A DNA stretch of 34,763 nucleotides from a virus, in the IMG/VR virus record IMGVR_UViG_3300041415_000049, positions 1-34,763 of that record, one strand, 5' to 3'. Every line of letters begins with the position of its first letter. Position 1 is the stretch's first letter. Shown piece after piece: positions 16,093-23,996 of this stretch. Under the pieces are notes generated by a model. It was not told where the DNA came from and ran no database searches. It saw only the letters and a list, made by a program, of their open reading frames with translations. Made by a program: the position numbers and the translations under genes.

Positions 16093-17649
16093 TCAAAATT
16101 CCAGCTTCACAAAGAGTCCGGTCTGTTCGTCGAAGCCCAGGTCGACCATGCCAGTGTTGCCGGCGATGCGCTTGAGGCGCACCTTGGGGATGATGATCGT
16201 CCTTTCGTTCGGCGCTTCATCCGGTCGGTTGGCGTGGACCACGATGCCGAGGTCCGGTTTGTTCGCCCAGTGCGCACTATCGGAAATGTTGTAGAGCCCT
16301 GGCACGGTCTTGCCTTCCAACTTGGTCGGATGCGCCACGACGCATACCGCACAGCCGAACTGGCTTCCGAACCGCTTCATTTTCTTGATCGCCTTGCCGA
16401 CGTACTCGGTCAGCGACAGCGAGTTGGGCCGGTTGTGCTCCAGCTCGTTCCAGGGGTCGATGATCAACATCTTGACACCATCGCGGAACACCGCGGTGGC
16501 AGCCTTATCGAGCACGAAGTCCAAGTCGATCTCGGTATCCGACGAGTCGTCGTAGTCGATGAACTGGTAGTAGCGCTCAACGAAGGCTTCGGCTCTCTGC
16601 CGCTCATCCAACGTCCATACCGCCCGTTCCTTACCGAGGAAGGCGGTCATCAATTCGTGCGCCAGGAAGGGCTTCACCGATTTCTCAGCGGAGAAGATCG
16701 CGATCGGCCACTTATGTCTCTTCGCCAACAGCACCGAGACCTGGTTGATGAAGGTCGACTTGCCGACGTTGGGAATGCCCGTCGCGACGATGAACTGTCC
16801 CTGATAGAACTTCATCTTCGCGTCAAGTTCCCTGGAGATGCCGATCTCCACCATCTCCGGGATCTCCAGCTCGGGATAGTCGGACAGGCGGAACAGCCCC
16901 TTCACCGGCCACGGCTTGGCGTTGTCGATCATCTCGCGCACCGCATCGGCGCCGAGGTATTGCTTCACCTCGTTGAGATCCTTGCACGCTCTAAGCTTGC
17001 CCGGTTTCTTCTTGTCGGGAACCACCTCGTCCCTGGGGTATTCGACCCAATAGCACTTGGCCGGACCGATGCGTCTGACCAGCTCCTTGGCCAATCGTCC
17101 ACCCGGTTCGTCGCCATCGGTCGCGATGATATGCTGCTTCACCTTCATGATCGGATCCATCAGCCGCGACATGAACGCGAACTTGTCATCGTCCTCCGGG
17201 TTGATGTCCCTGTCATCATCGGGCACCTCGATCAGCTTGCCGTTCCTGTCGCGTGCCGGCGGCGCACCATCTGGCACCGAGATCACGGAATAGAACCCGG
17301 ACTCCAGTCCAGCCTGGCAGTCGAACTCGCCCTCCGTCCATATCAGCGACTCCACGCCGGTCTCCAGACGAAGCAGGTTCTCCTCGTCGAGGAGAATATT
17401 GGCGTTGAACACCGTCTTGGCGGCGCCTTTGCGCTGCATGAACCGGCGCTGGCCATCCTCGGCCCACCGGTACTTGGTGTTCACTTCCTGGTCGTGCTCC
17501 ATATAGGGGAAGCAAAGGATCGGGCCGTCGATGTCAGCGACGACCGACCCATCGCGCAAGCGACGCCCGCTGTAGAGCCCGATATCCACCGCCTTCTCGA
17601 CGCTGAGGCCTCTCGCCTCGATCCCCTGTGCGTGCTTTTCGCTCAGCAT
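16093..17649 (-). CDS. Toprim primase-helicase (Twinkle/T7 gp4-like, without zinc domain)
   Basis: A 518-residue replicative primase-helicase. The Toprim domain shows TEGEFD at 105-110 and TDGDEPG from 177, the metal-binding positions of primases. The RecA-fold DnaB-type helicase domain has Walker A GIPNVGKST at 291-299 and Walker B LIIDPWNE at 395-402, then the H-motif segment CVVAHPTK. It begins directly at the Toprim-side region; the zinc finger normally found in front is in a separate overlapping frame (17534-17851). AGGA lies 7 bases before the ATG. It unwinds and perhaps primes at the phage fork, alongside SSB. Without the zinc ribbon, primase activity may be lost or need the small protein in trans. 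Confidence 0.9.
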   Translation of the reverse strand: MLSEKHAQGIEARGLSVEKAVDIGLYSGRRLRDGSVVADIDGPILCFPYMEHDQEVNTKYRWAEDGQRRFMQRKGAAKTVFNANILLDEENLLRLETGVESLIWTEGEFDCQAGLESGFYSVISVPDGAPPARDRNGKLIEVPDDDRDINPEDDDKFAFMSRLMDPIMKVKQHIIATDGDEPGGRLAKELVRRIGPAKCYWVEYPRDEVVPDKKKPGKLRACKDLNEVKQYLGADAVREMIDNAKPWPVKGLFRLSDYPELEIPEMVEIGISRELDAKMKFYQGQFIVATGIPNVGKSTFINQVSVLLAKRHKWPIAIFSAEKSVKPFLAHELMTAFLGKERAVWTLDERQRAEAFVERYYQFIDYDDSSDTEIDLDFVLDKAATAVFRDGVKMLIIDPWNELEHNRPNSLSLTEYVGKAIKKMKRFGSQFGCAVCVVAHPTKLEGKTVPGLYNISDSAHWANKPDLGIVVHANRPDEAPNERTIIIPKVRLKRIAGNTGMVDLGFDEQTGLFVKLEF

Positions 17650-17851
17650 TCTCAGATCCTACCCACCCGCAGTTCTTGCAGTTCCAACAAACCCCACTGG
17701 CGTCGATCAGGACGCTGAGGCACTTGATCTTCTTGTGCGCCCCCTTCCGCTGATGCGAACATTGCGGACAGAGGGCGTACTGATTTCCGAACTTGAGCGA
17801 TCGAACGTCGATCTTCTCCTTTCTCAAAGCCTTGGCGACATCGACCGTCAT
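17534..17851 (-). CDS. Zinc-ribbon protein, detached primase zinc domain
   Basis: A 105-residue protein whose first ~62 residues form a zinc ribbon like the N-terminal domain of T7 gp4-type primases: C28-x-x-C31 in LCPQCSH and C55-x-x-C58 (with C61) in CWNCKNCG, with an ordered strand (KCLSVLIDASG) between. After residue 62 the sequence becomes Arg/Gly-rich and unnatural, because it overlaps the helicase gene in another frame for 116 bases. A +1 shift near 17655 would join ribbon and Toprim parts, but the new frame has a TAG shortly before. It overlaps the upstream gene by one base. It is a real coding segment; whether it acts alone or is a split gene is open. Confidence 0.7.
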   Translation of the reverse strand: MTVDVAKALRKEKIDVRSLKFGNQYALCPQCSHQRKGAHKKIKCLSVLIDASGVCWNCKNCGWVGSENAERKARTGDRGERPQRREGGGYRALQRASLARWVGRR

Positions 17852-18624
17852 CAGATCGCCATCCGTCGTCTGGTTGGATCGGGCCGGCGGTCGTCCTCCC
17901 AGACGTCATCCCACCTGGCCTGGTTGAGGAATGTCGACGGGTTCAGCCACGGCCTTTCCTTGGGTTTGCACCGGATGTAGGTGCGCAGGCCAGCGATGAC
18001 GGTCTCGAAGTCGGCCTTGCCCTCGATCTTCCTCTCCCAGATGCCCTGGCAGTACTGTTTGCCTTTCTTGTCGGGATACAGCGACCAGAACTGCTCAAAC
18101 CCATCACCGGGAAACGAAGCGTTCCGTTTCCTTGTTGGTTTAGTTGATGGTTCAGTGATAGATTCGTCTGATAGGTTGGCAGGCAGGTCGTGCCGGTACC
18201 CACCGGCATCTCCTGCCGTACCCTCCGGCACCTCCTTCCGGTAGTCAGCGGAATCTCCCGCCGCTACCTCCGGCGTCTCCTGCCGCTGGGCGGGAAGAGG
18301 GCGCATTTTGCCACCGCTACCGGGGGCACCATGTGCCGGTGGATTGATGGTCGAGCCATCGCCCGGATCATTCATGCGCAGGTAGATCATGTCGGTCGTA
18401 TCCCGACGCTTGACGCGGCTGATGATGTTCATCTCTTCGAGATCCTTCAGGGCATCACGGACGGCGCGCTCGCTGAACTCGGTCTCGGCCGCAATCCGTT
18501 TCTGCGACGGCCAGCAGGCGCCGTCGGCGTCGTTCGCCCGGTTAGCGATCGACATCAGCACCGCCTTGCGGACCGGACTGCCGGTCACGATCTTTCTCGC
18601 CCAGGACTGTGCATCGAAGCTCAT
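17851..18624 (-). CDS. Phage replication-initiator-like protein with N-terminal winged helix
   Basis: A 257-residue protein. Residues ~15-85 form an HTH_36-type winged helix (VLMSIANRANDADG, CWPSQKRIAAETEFSERAV, LEEMNIISRV), seen in phage replication proteins. A Pro/Gly-rich linker with repeated GYRHD- and PEVAAGD-like segments (about 100-165) follows. The C-terminus has the pattern FEQFWSLYPDKKGK...W...WLNPSTFLNQARWDD found in replisome organisers that load helicase. Start at 18624 is supported by GAGGAAA eight bases upstream. It leads the leftward replication unit, next to the zinc ribbon and helicase. Confidence 0.75.
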   Translation of the reverse strand: MSFDAQSWARKIVTGSPVRKAVLMSIANRANDADGACWPSQKRIAAETEFSERAVRDALKDLEEMNIISRVKRRDTTDMIYLRMNDPGDGSTINPPAHGAPGSGGKMRPLPAQRQETPEVAAGDSADYRKEVPEGTAGDAGGYRHDLPANLSDESITEPSTKPTRKRNASFPGDGFEQFWSLYPDKKGKQYCQGIWERKIEGKADFETVIAGLRTYIRCKPKERPWLNPSTFLNQARWDDVWEDDRRPDPTRRRMAI

Positions 18625-18667
18625 GAATTGATTTCCTCGGATTTGACCGACTCGCCGGGATCGTGTA

Positions 18668-18683
18668 TTTGCATTAATGCAAA
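18668..18683. promoter_or_regulatory. Perfect 16-bp operator palindrome TTTGCATTAATGCAAA
   Basis: A perfect 16-bp palindrome between the leftward replication unit and the rightward RuvC-like gene. It is the best match in the window and defines the consensus TTTGC-N6-GCAAA. Bound protein could shut both directions. Further AT-rich sequence (CAAACAAACATGCAAG) flanks it. Core promoter boxes are not obvious on either side. Confidence 0.7.
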
Positions 18684-18741
18684 CAAACATGCAAGCCACG
18701 AGATTTCGTGGTGCTCTGTTCGGAGTCACACCAGAGGAATT

Positions 18742-19338
18742 ATGGGTTCCATCCTAGTGGCTGGTCTCGATCCGGCGATGGCGAATTTCGCGATCGCCAG
18801 AATGCATCTCGACCTGGGCACGCTTGGCCTCAGCCTCGAGCAGGTAAGGACCATTTCGACTGAGAAAATGGCTGGTAAAGGCAAGGTGGTGCGCCAGAAC
18901 AGCGACGACCTCCGCCGGGCACGTGAGCTTCACGAAGCATTTCATAAGGAAATTCAAGGGTGCAAGATTGCCTTCGGAGAGATCCCGTCCGGCGCCCAGC
19001 ACGCCCGGTCGGCACTCGGCTTCGGCGTTGCCCTCGGCGTCCTTGCTTCCTGTCCGATCCCGATCATTGAAGTCATGCCGGTCGAGACCAAGCTCGCCAG
19101 CGCCGGCTTCAAGACCGCGGAAAAGAAAGACATCATCGCCTGGGCCGCGAAGACCTATCCCCACATCGACTGGCGGGTCTATTGCAAGGACGTAATCGTG
19201 AAGAGGAAGCTCAAGCGGAGCAAGGGCGACCTTCACGAGGACAACGAGCACGACGCGGACGCAACGGCCGCGGTGCATGCCGGAATACGAACCGAGCAAT
19301 TCAAGCAACTGCTGGCCCTCAGGAAGTCCGCGCCCTAA
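18742..19338 (+). CDS. RuvC-like Holliday junction resolvase
   Basis: A 198-residue RNase H-fold resolvase. The first strand carries the catalytic Asp in AGLDPAMANF; the second acidic residue is in FGEIPSGAQHARSALG, a pattern typical of phage RuvC-like proteins; the C-terminal acid pair is in EDNEHDADATAAV. It would cut recombination or replication junctions, matching the exonuclease and annealing genes. The ATG at 18742 follows AGAGGAAT; earlier in-frame codons cross the operator. It is on the opposite strand to most backbone genes and ends in a strong terminator. Confidence 0.85.
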   Translation: MGSILVAGLDPAMANFAIARMHLDLGTLGLSLEQVRTISTEKMAGKGKVVRQNSDDLRRARELHEAFHKEIQGCKIAFGEIPSGAQHARSALGFGVALGVLASCPIPIIEVMPVETKLASAGFKTAEKKDIIAWAAKTYPHIDWRVYCKDVIVKRKLKRSKGDLHEDNEHDADATAAVHAGIRTEQFKQLLALRKSAP

Positions 19339-19364
19339 ATCCCGGTTGATCACCATGGTTGTCG

Positions 19365-19407
19365 AAAATGCGAGAAGGACTGGCCAATGGCCGTCTTCTC
19401 GCATTTT
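19365..19407. terminator. Strong intrinsic terminator after the resolvase gene
   Basis: A long stem: AAAATGCGAGAAGGAC (19365-19380) pairs with GTCTTCTCGCATTTT (19393-19407) with one bulged base, and an inner GGCC-AAT-GGCC closes the loop. The A/T ends make it work in both directions. It isolates the resolvase gene from the repressor unit. Confidence 0.85.
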
Positions 19408-19479
19408 GCATTTGCGCCGGAACATATATCGAACGAAAAATCATTTGCAAAGCCAGGCGACCTGCGCTAAGTGATCGCG

Positions 19480-19495
19480 TTAGCATCCCTGCAAA
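19480..19495. promoter_or_regulatory. Putative operator before the repressor gene, TTAGCATCCCTGCAAA
   Basis: Arms TTAGC and GCAAA differ from the consensus dyad at one arm base. It lies 132 bp before the repressor ATG, in a 220-bp intergenic region with no other gene. The location supports autoregulation by the repressor. Confidence 0.45.
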
Positions 19496-19627
19496 CGGAT
19501 GGAATTGGCATTGTGAAGACCAACCTTAGGCCTCAATTGCAGAGAGTTCCCAGACGAAATCCGTCTTCCATCAATACTTGCTGAGTCCCGTACTGCGAAA
19601 ACGTATGCTATTCAAAGGCCCGCCGAA

Positions 19628-20335
19628 ATGCGAACACCCGCGGCAGTTGAAATGAAAGGTCCAAAGAAAGCTGTGATTGAGTGGATCGATCACATCCTCG
19701 ATCGAAAGAAATGGGACGGCACGAGGCTAGCTCGCGAATCGAAGCTCGCACCCTCGACCATCCTACGACTGATCAACGATCCCGAACACCCGTTCGTGCC
19801 TTCTTTGAAGACCCTTCAGAAGATCGCCGAGGGTTCCGGCTACCCGATCCCCCGCAAGGTGACCGAAGCACTCGGCGCTCCGAAGATGGAAGCGCCCGAA
19901 CCAGGCGCCGACGATGACTTCAATGAAGGCCGCCGCGGTCGCACTCGCACCTCGACGGTTGAGCTCCGGCACGTGTCGTCGCTGCCGGCTGCGCTGCAGG
20001 CTGCCGCCAGCAGCAAGCGCGATGGCTATGTCGGGGCTCCTCCGCAGCTCGAAAGCGACGAGACTGCGTTCGCTTTCTATATGCCGGACGACAGCTACGA
20101 TCCGTGGCTCAAGTCGGGCAGCCTGATGTTCGCATCGAAGCGCCGCGATCCCGTCGCGGGTGACACCGTGATGCTCACGGATAAGGGCGACCGAACCAAG
20201 ATCCGGTTGCTGCTCGGCATCGACGAGAACGGCCTGCGTCTGTCCAAGACGATCCCGGCCAAGGAAGATGAAGTGATGGCGTTCGACGACATCAAGGAGA
20301 TCGCCGTCGTCGTTTGTTTTATGAAGGGGATATAG
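19628..20335 (+). CDS. LexA/CI-like phage repressor with S24 peptidase-like domain
   Basis: A 235-residue regulator. The N-terminal DNA-binding region has a helix-turn-helix around residues 30-66 (GTRLARESKLAPSTILRLI, then PSLKTLQKIAE). The C-terminal half matches the S24/LexA fold: MPDDSYDPW with Ser156, DPVAGDTVMLTD, and K191 in RTKIRLL as the likely Ser-Lys dyad. The GD usually seen after the serine segment reads GS here. An autocleavage Ala-Gly or Cys-Gly site is not obvious; VGAPP near 135-139 is a weak candidate. AAAGG lies ~9 bases before the ATG. As the only such protein here, it is the likely reader of the TTTGC-N6-GCAAA sites. The 288 bp that follow hold no convincing gene. Confidence 0.85.
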   Translation: MRTPAAVEMKGPKKAVIEWIDHILDRKKWDGTRLARESKLAPSTILRLINDPEHPFVPSLKTLQKIAEGSGYPIPRKVTEALGAPKMEAPEPGADDDFNEGRRGRTRTSTVELRHVSSLPAALQAAASSKRDGYVGAPPQLESDETAFAFYMPDDSYDPWLKSGSLMFASKRRDPVAGDTVMLTDKGDRTKIRLLLGIDENGLRLSKTIPAKEDEVMAFDDIKEIAVVVCFMKGI

Positions 20336-20623
20336 CGGGATAGCGCGAGGGGTTCAGTTCAGTCCCCTTCCTCGGCCGCGCCGACCGTTTAGAAGTGCCC
20401 CATTCATCGGATGCCTGATCAACGTGTTCGCCTTGAGCGGCCAACATTCGCAACGAGGCGAATTAAGAATGAGTATCTGTCGAACCGGACTCGCCCGGGT
20501 TTTAGCGGACGGTCACTCCCTAAGTGCTGAACTGGTCGTCGACCCCAGCCTTACACTGCCAAGGATGCTGGCTCATAAGGACATCGCGACTGTCTTCGCT
20601 CTGCCGAATAAGATACGCAACGA

Positions 20624-21115
20624 TTACGCAGATCCCGGCGAGTTTGCAGGCACACGCAATGCCTCACTATCTTGCTTGCCAGCCTTGCTCGCCGATGCCG
20701 TAGGCTGAACTCCAAAAAGGCGGTCAAAAACAATCCCAATTAAGGCGCCAAACGCCGTTTCGGATGCTCCTAACCACATCTTGAACTCGTTGACCTGATA
20801 GCTTGAGAAGAAGGCAAACTTGGCAACTACATAAAGCAAGCTCAAACAGAATACTACCACGACGAGATACATGGTTAGGGCGGCGAGCACATCGAACGGT
20901 TCGGAGGTGCCTGCGGGAGCGGGTGCGGCATTTGCGACCACGTATTTCAAGAACGAGCTGGCGTAGACCAGGGTGATTGGCGCGACGATTAAAATACTAC
21001 CAATCTGATCGCGAAAGTCCGTGAACCTTGTGGCGATCGCTATGCACACAATGGCAGCAACATGGGTGACCAGTACGGACAAACCGCATATGTAGCGGAA
21101 GACGCGAGCCTGCAT
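20624..21115 (-). CDS. Four-helix membrane protein, unknown
   Basis: A 163-residue inner-membrane protein with hydrophobic segments at about 8-26, 37-58, 78-102 and 120-136. The C-terminal tail is polar. I do not recognise it. It overlaps the upstream secreted-protein gene by one base (TAATG), so the two are a coupled pair. Both are lower in GC than the backbone around them and probably arrived together. Confidence 0.6.
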   Translation of the reverse strand: MQARVFRYICGLSVLVTHVAAIVCIAIATRFTDFRDQIGSILIVAPITLVYASSFLKYVVANAAPAPAGTSEPFDVLAALTMYLVVVVFCLSLLYVVAKFAFFSSYQVNEFKMWLGASETAFGALIGIVFDRLFGVQPTASASKAGKQDSEALRVPANSPGSA

Positions 21116-22023
21116 TATCGTTTGGCCTCCACAAAGGTTCGATTGGCGGCTTGTATGGCAGCAGAAATCGAGCTTTTGATGCTCTCTTGCAGCACCCGAA
21201 TTTCCGAGTCGTGTTCGAGGGCTATGTGCTCGAAGAGGTCGTTGCGCTCGGGCAAAAGCTCTGACGTCGTTCTGAGCATGGGCTCAAAGTCAACGACGAT
21301 GATCTGCGGCTCAAGGTTTGCATTGAAGCCTATAGAAACGTAAAAACGATGGCGTTCAACCCAATTAGCTGACTTTAGTGCGAGTTCTGAACTTTTGCCG
21401 AGAAGCTCGATCTCCAAAGTTTCGGCTACGCTGTCGGTGGTTGTCACCAGATAACTAACAGTCCTAGCACTATTCGTCATTCTCCCTTCGCAATTATTCT
21501 GATTCGCGCTGTCGTCGTAAAGGCGGCGAAGAGCCGAGCAGATGATCATCTCGACGTTTACATTTGTCAAAAACCGTCTGAAAGCTTTGGCATTCGCAAT
21601 ATCGGGCTCATCTAGGGTGCCTGTCGCCCCGATGGGGGCCACTGCCCCAAGCTGAGCAGACGGAATTCTGGCGGCAGACGGGAGAACATTGCATTCGGGG
21701 CGGCCGTTTGGGGCCACGGCGCAAACCATTGTTGGTATTCTGTCCGAACTCGGCGGTATCCTGTCCGAACTGGGCAGTGCGGGTATTGGCGGAGGCAAAC
21801 GATCCAACACAGGTGGTGGCGAAGGCAGGACAAGCAATCTGTCCGACACGGGGGGGGCCGCCCCCCCCGACGAAGCTGACCCGGCTGGCAAAGCTATTCG
21901 GCCCGCCGAAGGGACTGGCTCAGTAGGTTGGAAACGTCGCAAATCGAAATCTATCGAGATTGCCGGACCAACGCTTGCGCTAAACAAGATACCGGCGCCA
22001 AAAAAAGCTCTCCAAATATTCAT
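21115..22023 (-). CDS. Secreted protein with proline-rich N-terminal repeats, unknown
   Basis: A 302-residue protein. The first ~23 residues look like a signal peptide (IWRAFFGAGILFSASVGPAIS). Residues ~35-115 are Pro/Ser-rich with a recurring S-D/A-R-I/L motif (SAGRI, VSDRL, VLDRL, SSDRI, SSDRI, SAARI). The C-terminal 180 residues form a mixed domain with Cys pairs (EMIICSALRR, QNNCEGRM) and a helical end. Start at 22023 has GGGAGA 7 bases upstream. It is coupled to the membrane protein downstream. No family recognised; a periplasmic or envelope role is inferred. Confidence 0.6.
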   Translation of the reverse strand: MNIWRAFFGAGILFSASVGPAISIDFDLRRFQPTEPVPSAGRIALPAGSASSGGAAPPVSDRLLVLPSPPPVLDRLPPPIPALPSSDRIPPSSDRIPTMVCAVAPNGRPECNVLPSAARIPSAQLGAVAPIGATGTLDEPDIANAKAFRRFLTNVNVEMIICSALRRLYDDSANQNNCEGRMTNSARTVSYLVTTTDSVAETLEIELLGKSSELALKSANWVERHRFYVSIGFNANLEPQIIVVDFEPMLRTTSELLPERNDLFEHIALEHDSEIRVLQESIKSSISAAIQAANRTFVEAKR

Positions 22024-22359
22024 GCGCGTCTCCCAAAAAAGAGTCTCAGGCCGCGACCTAAAATCGAAACAACCCAGGATAGGCTTCTCCCTCCGTTGTG
22101 GCAATAGCGGAACGACATAGCGGAGACATAGCTGAACGATAAAATTTCGCTCCCAAATTGATAGCCGGAGCTGGGCACGGGGGAGAGCCTTTGCACTCCA
22201 CCCAGCCGTTGCCTAGACGAGATGTGGCATCGGCTTCGACTGGTGCCTCGGCGGCCTTTGAGAGTGGTCTAAATGCCCGCAAAGGCAAACAGCGGCCGAT
22301 CTCGTTGAGTGCTAACCAGACCACGTCCCTTCTGCCGGTGGCCGGGCGCGGATCGGGCG
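22024..22359. other. 336-bp gap without a supported gene
   Basis: This stretch holds short direct repeats around 22105-22135 (AGCGGAACGACATAGCGGAG, then AGCTGAACGAT) and reading frames with no recognisable protein. It precedes the IS3 remnant and probably consists of insertion debris. Confidence 0.5.
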
Positions 22360-22664
22360 CATTCGGCGAAGCTGCTGGCCGCCCGGCGCCGCATCGGTCG
22401 CAAGCGGGCGCTGGGAATGCGCTTGCCGATGGCCTTGCCACAAGGTCCGAACCAGCGGCGGTCGCTCGATTTCCTCAGCGACGCGCCGATAGGCGGCCGC
22501 CGCTTCCGTATCCTGGCGGTGGTGGATGACTTCACCCGCGAATGTGTGGCGCTCGTGGCTCATCGTCCAGGCCGCGCCGCGAACTCTGCGCCATCATCGC
22601 CCGGTGCGGCAGGCCAGTGTCGGTCGTCAGTAACAAGGACACCGAATTCAACAGCGTGACGACG
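22360..22664 (+). pseudogene. IS3-family transposase (OrfB) remnant
   Basis: A fragment of the rve-type transposase: RRRIGRKRALG, then APIGGRRFRILAVVDDFTREC, matches the OrfB core of rhizobial IS3 elements. Near 22563 the frame shifts, and the match continues in another frame as RELCAIIARCGRPVSVVSNK. The second catalytic Asp, normally in VSDNGTEF, reads VSNKDTEF, so the site is lost. Both ends are missing and there are no inverted terminal repeats. Confidence 0.8.
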
Positions 22665-23046
22665 CTGGGATCTCGAACGTCCGCTGGACCTTCTCCACCA
22701 TCGAACGCAGCATCTTGACCGAGGCGATCATCTTCTCGACGTCGAATTCATTGCGAAGATCGACCAGGCGCCGGAGCCAGTCCTCATCGGCCGCGACCTT
22801 CTGCACATCGACGACGGACGCCCACTTCTGCGTGCTGATATCGAGCTGCACTTTGCCGATCTCGAAATCCAGGTAGTCGACAAACTCCCGCAGCGGCACG
22901 GTCACATCTGCGATGATCGGATCCAATGTGAGGACGGCCTGGGAAATCTCCTCGAGCATGCCCTTCAGCCGGCTCTGAAACCTCGCGTTGACCGGCCGCG
23001 CGGGTTCAGGCGCCGGTAACTGTCGCGCTGTCTTCCGTTTCTTCAT
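22648..23046 (-). CDS. Unknown helical protein, possibly 3'-truncated by the IS remnant
   Basis: A 132-residue protein with a basic Pro-rich start (KKRKTARQLPAPEPARP), a helix-strand middle (EEISQAVLTLDPIIADVTVP, FVDYLDFEIGKVQLDI) and a helical end. The last ~10 residues run into the IS3 fragment (overlap 22648-22664), so the native C-terminus may be replaced. It overlaps the upstream regulator by 4 bases. No family recognised. Confidence 0.6.
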   Translation of the reverse strand: MKKRKTARQLPAPEPARPVNARFQSRLKGMLEEISQAVLTLDPIIADVTVPLREFVDYLDFEIGKVQLDISTQKWASVVDVQKVAADEDWLRRLVDLRNEFDVEKMIASVKMLRSMVEKVQRTFEIPASSRC

Positions 23047-23333
23047 CCATCCGCATCCTGTTTCTCACGCAGCTGCTTCATGCGAGAGTGCTGCTCGACC
23101 GCCTTGTAATCCTCGCGTGTCGGCCGGTATGGCTTCAGGCCGCGATCGATGGCGGCGAACGCGAGCGCAGTCGTCCTTGTCGCACCACGCTTCTCGTATT
23201 TGCCAACCGCCTGCGGCGTCAGACCAAGCCACCGCGCCAGTTCAGGCTGTGTGAGGTTGCGGGAGATACGCCACGCCTTGACCTCGAATCCCGTTAAGAA
23301 CTTCTCGGACGCATTACGACTTCCAATAGGCAT
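23043..23333 (-). CDS. XRE-type helix-turn-helix regulator
   Basis: A 96-residue protein with a clear helix-turn-helix: LTGFEVKAWRISRNLTQPEL, ARWLGLTPQAVGKYEKRGA, as in Cro/C1-type regulators. The tail ALAFAAIDRGLKPYRPTRED is often seen in phage and toxin-antitoxin regulators. I take ATG 23333, with GAGAGCGG upstream; ATG 23360 has no ribosome-binding site. It is translationally coupled to the unknown gene downstream, which makes an antitoxin/toxin or regulator/effector pair possible but unproven. Confidence 0.75.
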   Translation of the reverse strand: MPIGSRNASEKFLTGFEVKAWRISRNLTQPELARWLGLTPQAVGKYEKRGATRTTALAFAAIDRGLKPYRPTREDYKAVEQHSRMKQLREKQDADG

Positions 23334-23698
23334 TTCCGCTCTCAATTCTGGAGCCAGCATTTGCGCAGCTTCTGCCAGTTTTGTTTCCGTAATGCACCCC
23401 CAGTTTTGATGATAAAGGGCAAGAGGGAGTCAGGTTACGTATGCGATCTGCCTCCTTGATTCCGTCAAGCCGCCCTTGCTATTGGCCCCGGCCTGATTCG
23501 GGCCAGGTGTCCCTTCTTCCACTGGTCTCGGACGACAAGCACGGCCGACGATCGTACAATCGGATCACTGACTGCCTGCCATTTCATCGCGGGCCTGACG
23601 AGTGCCCAAACAACGACCAGCGCTGCAGGATTTGGTTTGCTTTTCCTCACATTGCCTCCGTTCAATTTCTACGCCGCAAGGCGATTGAGCCGTCCGTC
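23334..23698. other. 365-bp gap without a supported gene
   Basis: The sequence holds only open frames with no recognisable protein and a GGCCC...GGGCC inverted repeat near 23480. A minus-strand frame at 23465-23665 reads smoothly but lacks a ribosome-binding site and a family. Confidence 0.4.
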
Positions 23699-23936
23699 TC
23701 ATCGAAGACATTCACGATGCCCACGGCCGCCGTCCTTACGGAAGTAGAGGCGGTCTTCATCGCTCGAAAACACCGCAGCGAATGTGGCTTCGACGTCGGT
23801 GCTGTTCTTGATGGCCCATTCTTCGCTGTCGAACGCGTATCCAGCTGCAAAGAGCATCCTCGATCGCCTTTCGGACAATCTGACGCTCGATCTCTATCGT
23901 TGCGTTGTTGAGCGCGGCTTGCTCAATGTCCGCCAT
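23699..23936 (-). pseudogene. Frameshifted small protein gene (MADIEQ family)
   Basis: Starting at ATG 23936 the frame reads MADIEQAALNNATIEIERQI and on to KAIEDAL; there the coding signal jumps frame and goes on as AGYAFDSEEWAIKNSTDVEA and SSDEDRLYFRKDG to a TGA at 23699. One indel separates the halves. The joined product would be about 79 residues. The start region coincides with a dispersed repeat, of which 6403 is another partial copy. I recall similar small proteins in Bradyrhizobium-type genomes but cannot name a function. Confidence 0.6.
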
Positions 23937-23996
23937 GCCTCGACCGCGACCGATTGTTGCGCTGCGGCAGAATTTCGTGATGCGCCAAAATTCGAC
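23918..23996. repeat. Dispersed repeat before the ParA-like gene
   Basis: It shares TTGCTCAATGTCCGC with 6403 and the block TTGCGCTGCGGCAGAATTTC plus GATGCGCCA with 8000 and 26220 (TTGCGTTGCAGCAAAATTTC). It lies at the left side of the ParA/metallopeptidase module. Confidence 0.75.

Noticed and set aside
16234-17718. Plus-strand open frame of 494 codons opposite the helicase
   Set aside because: The minus strand carries intact Walker A, Walker B and Toprim motifs; the opposite frame has none.
20424-20708. Plus-strand open frame of 94 codons after the repressor
   Set aside because: It has no recognised family and its end overlaps a membrane protein gene with a better start; the region is treated as noncoding.
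21324-21339. TTTGCATTGAAGCCTA as an operator
   Set aside because: It matches only one arm of the dyad and lies inside a coding region.
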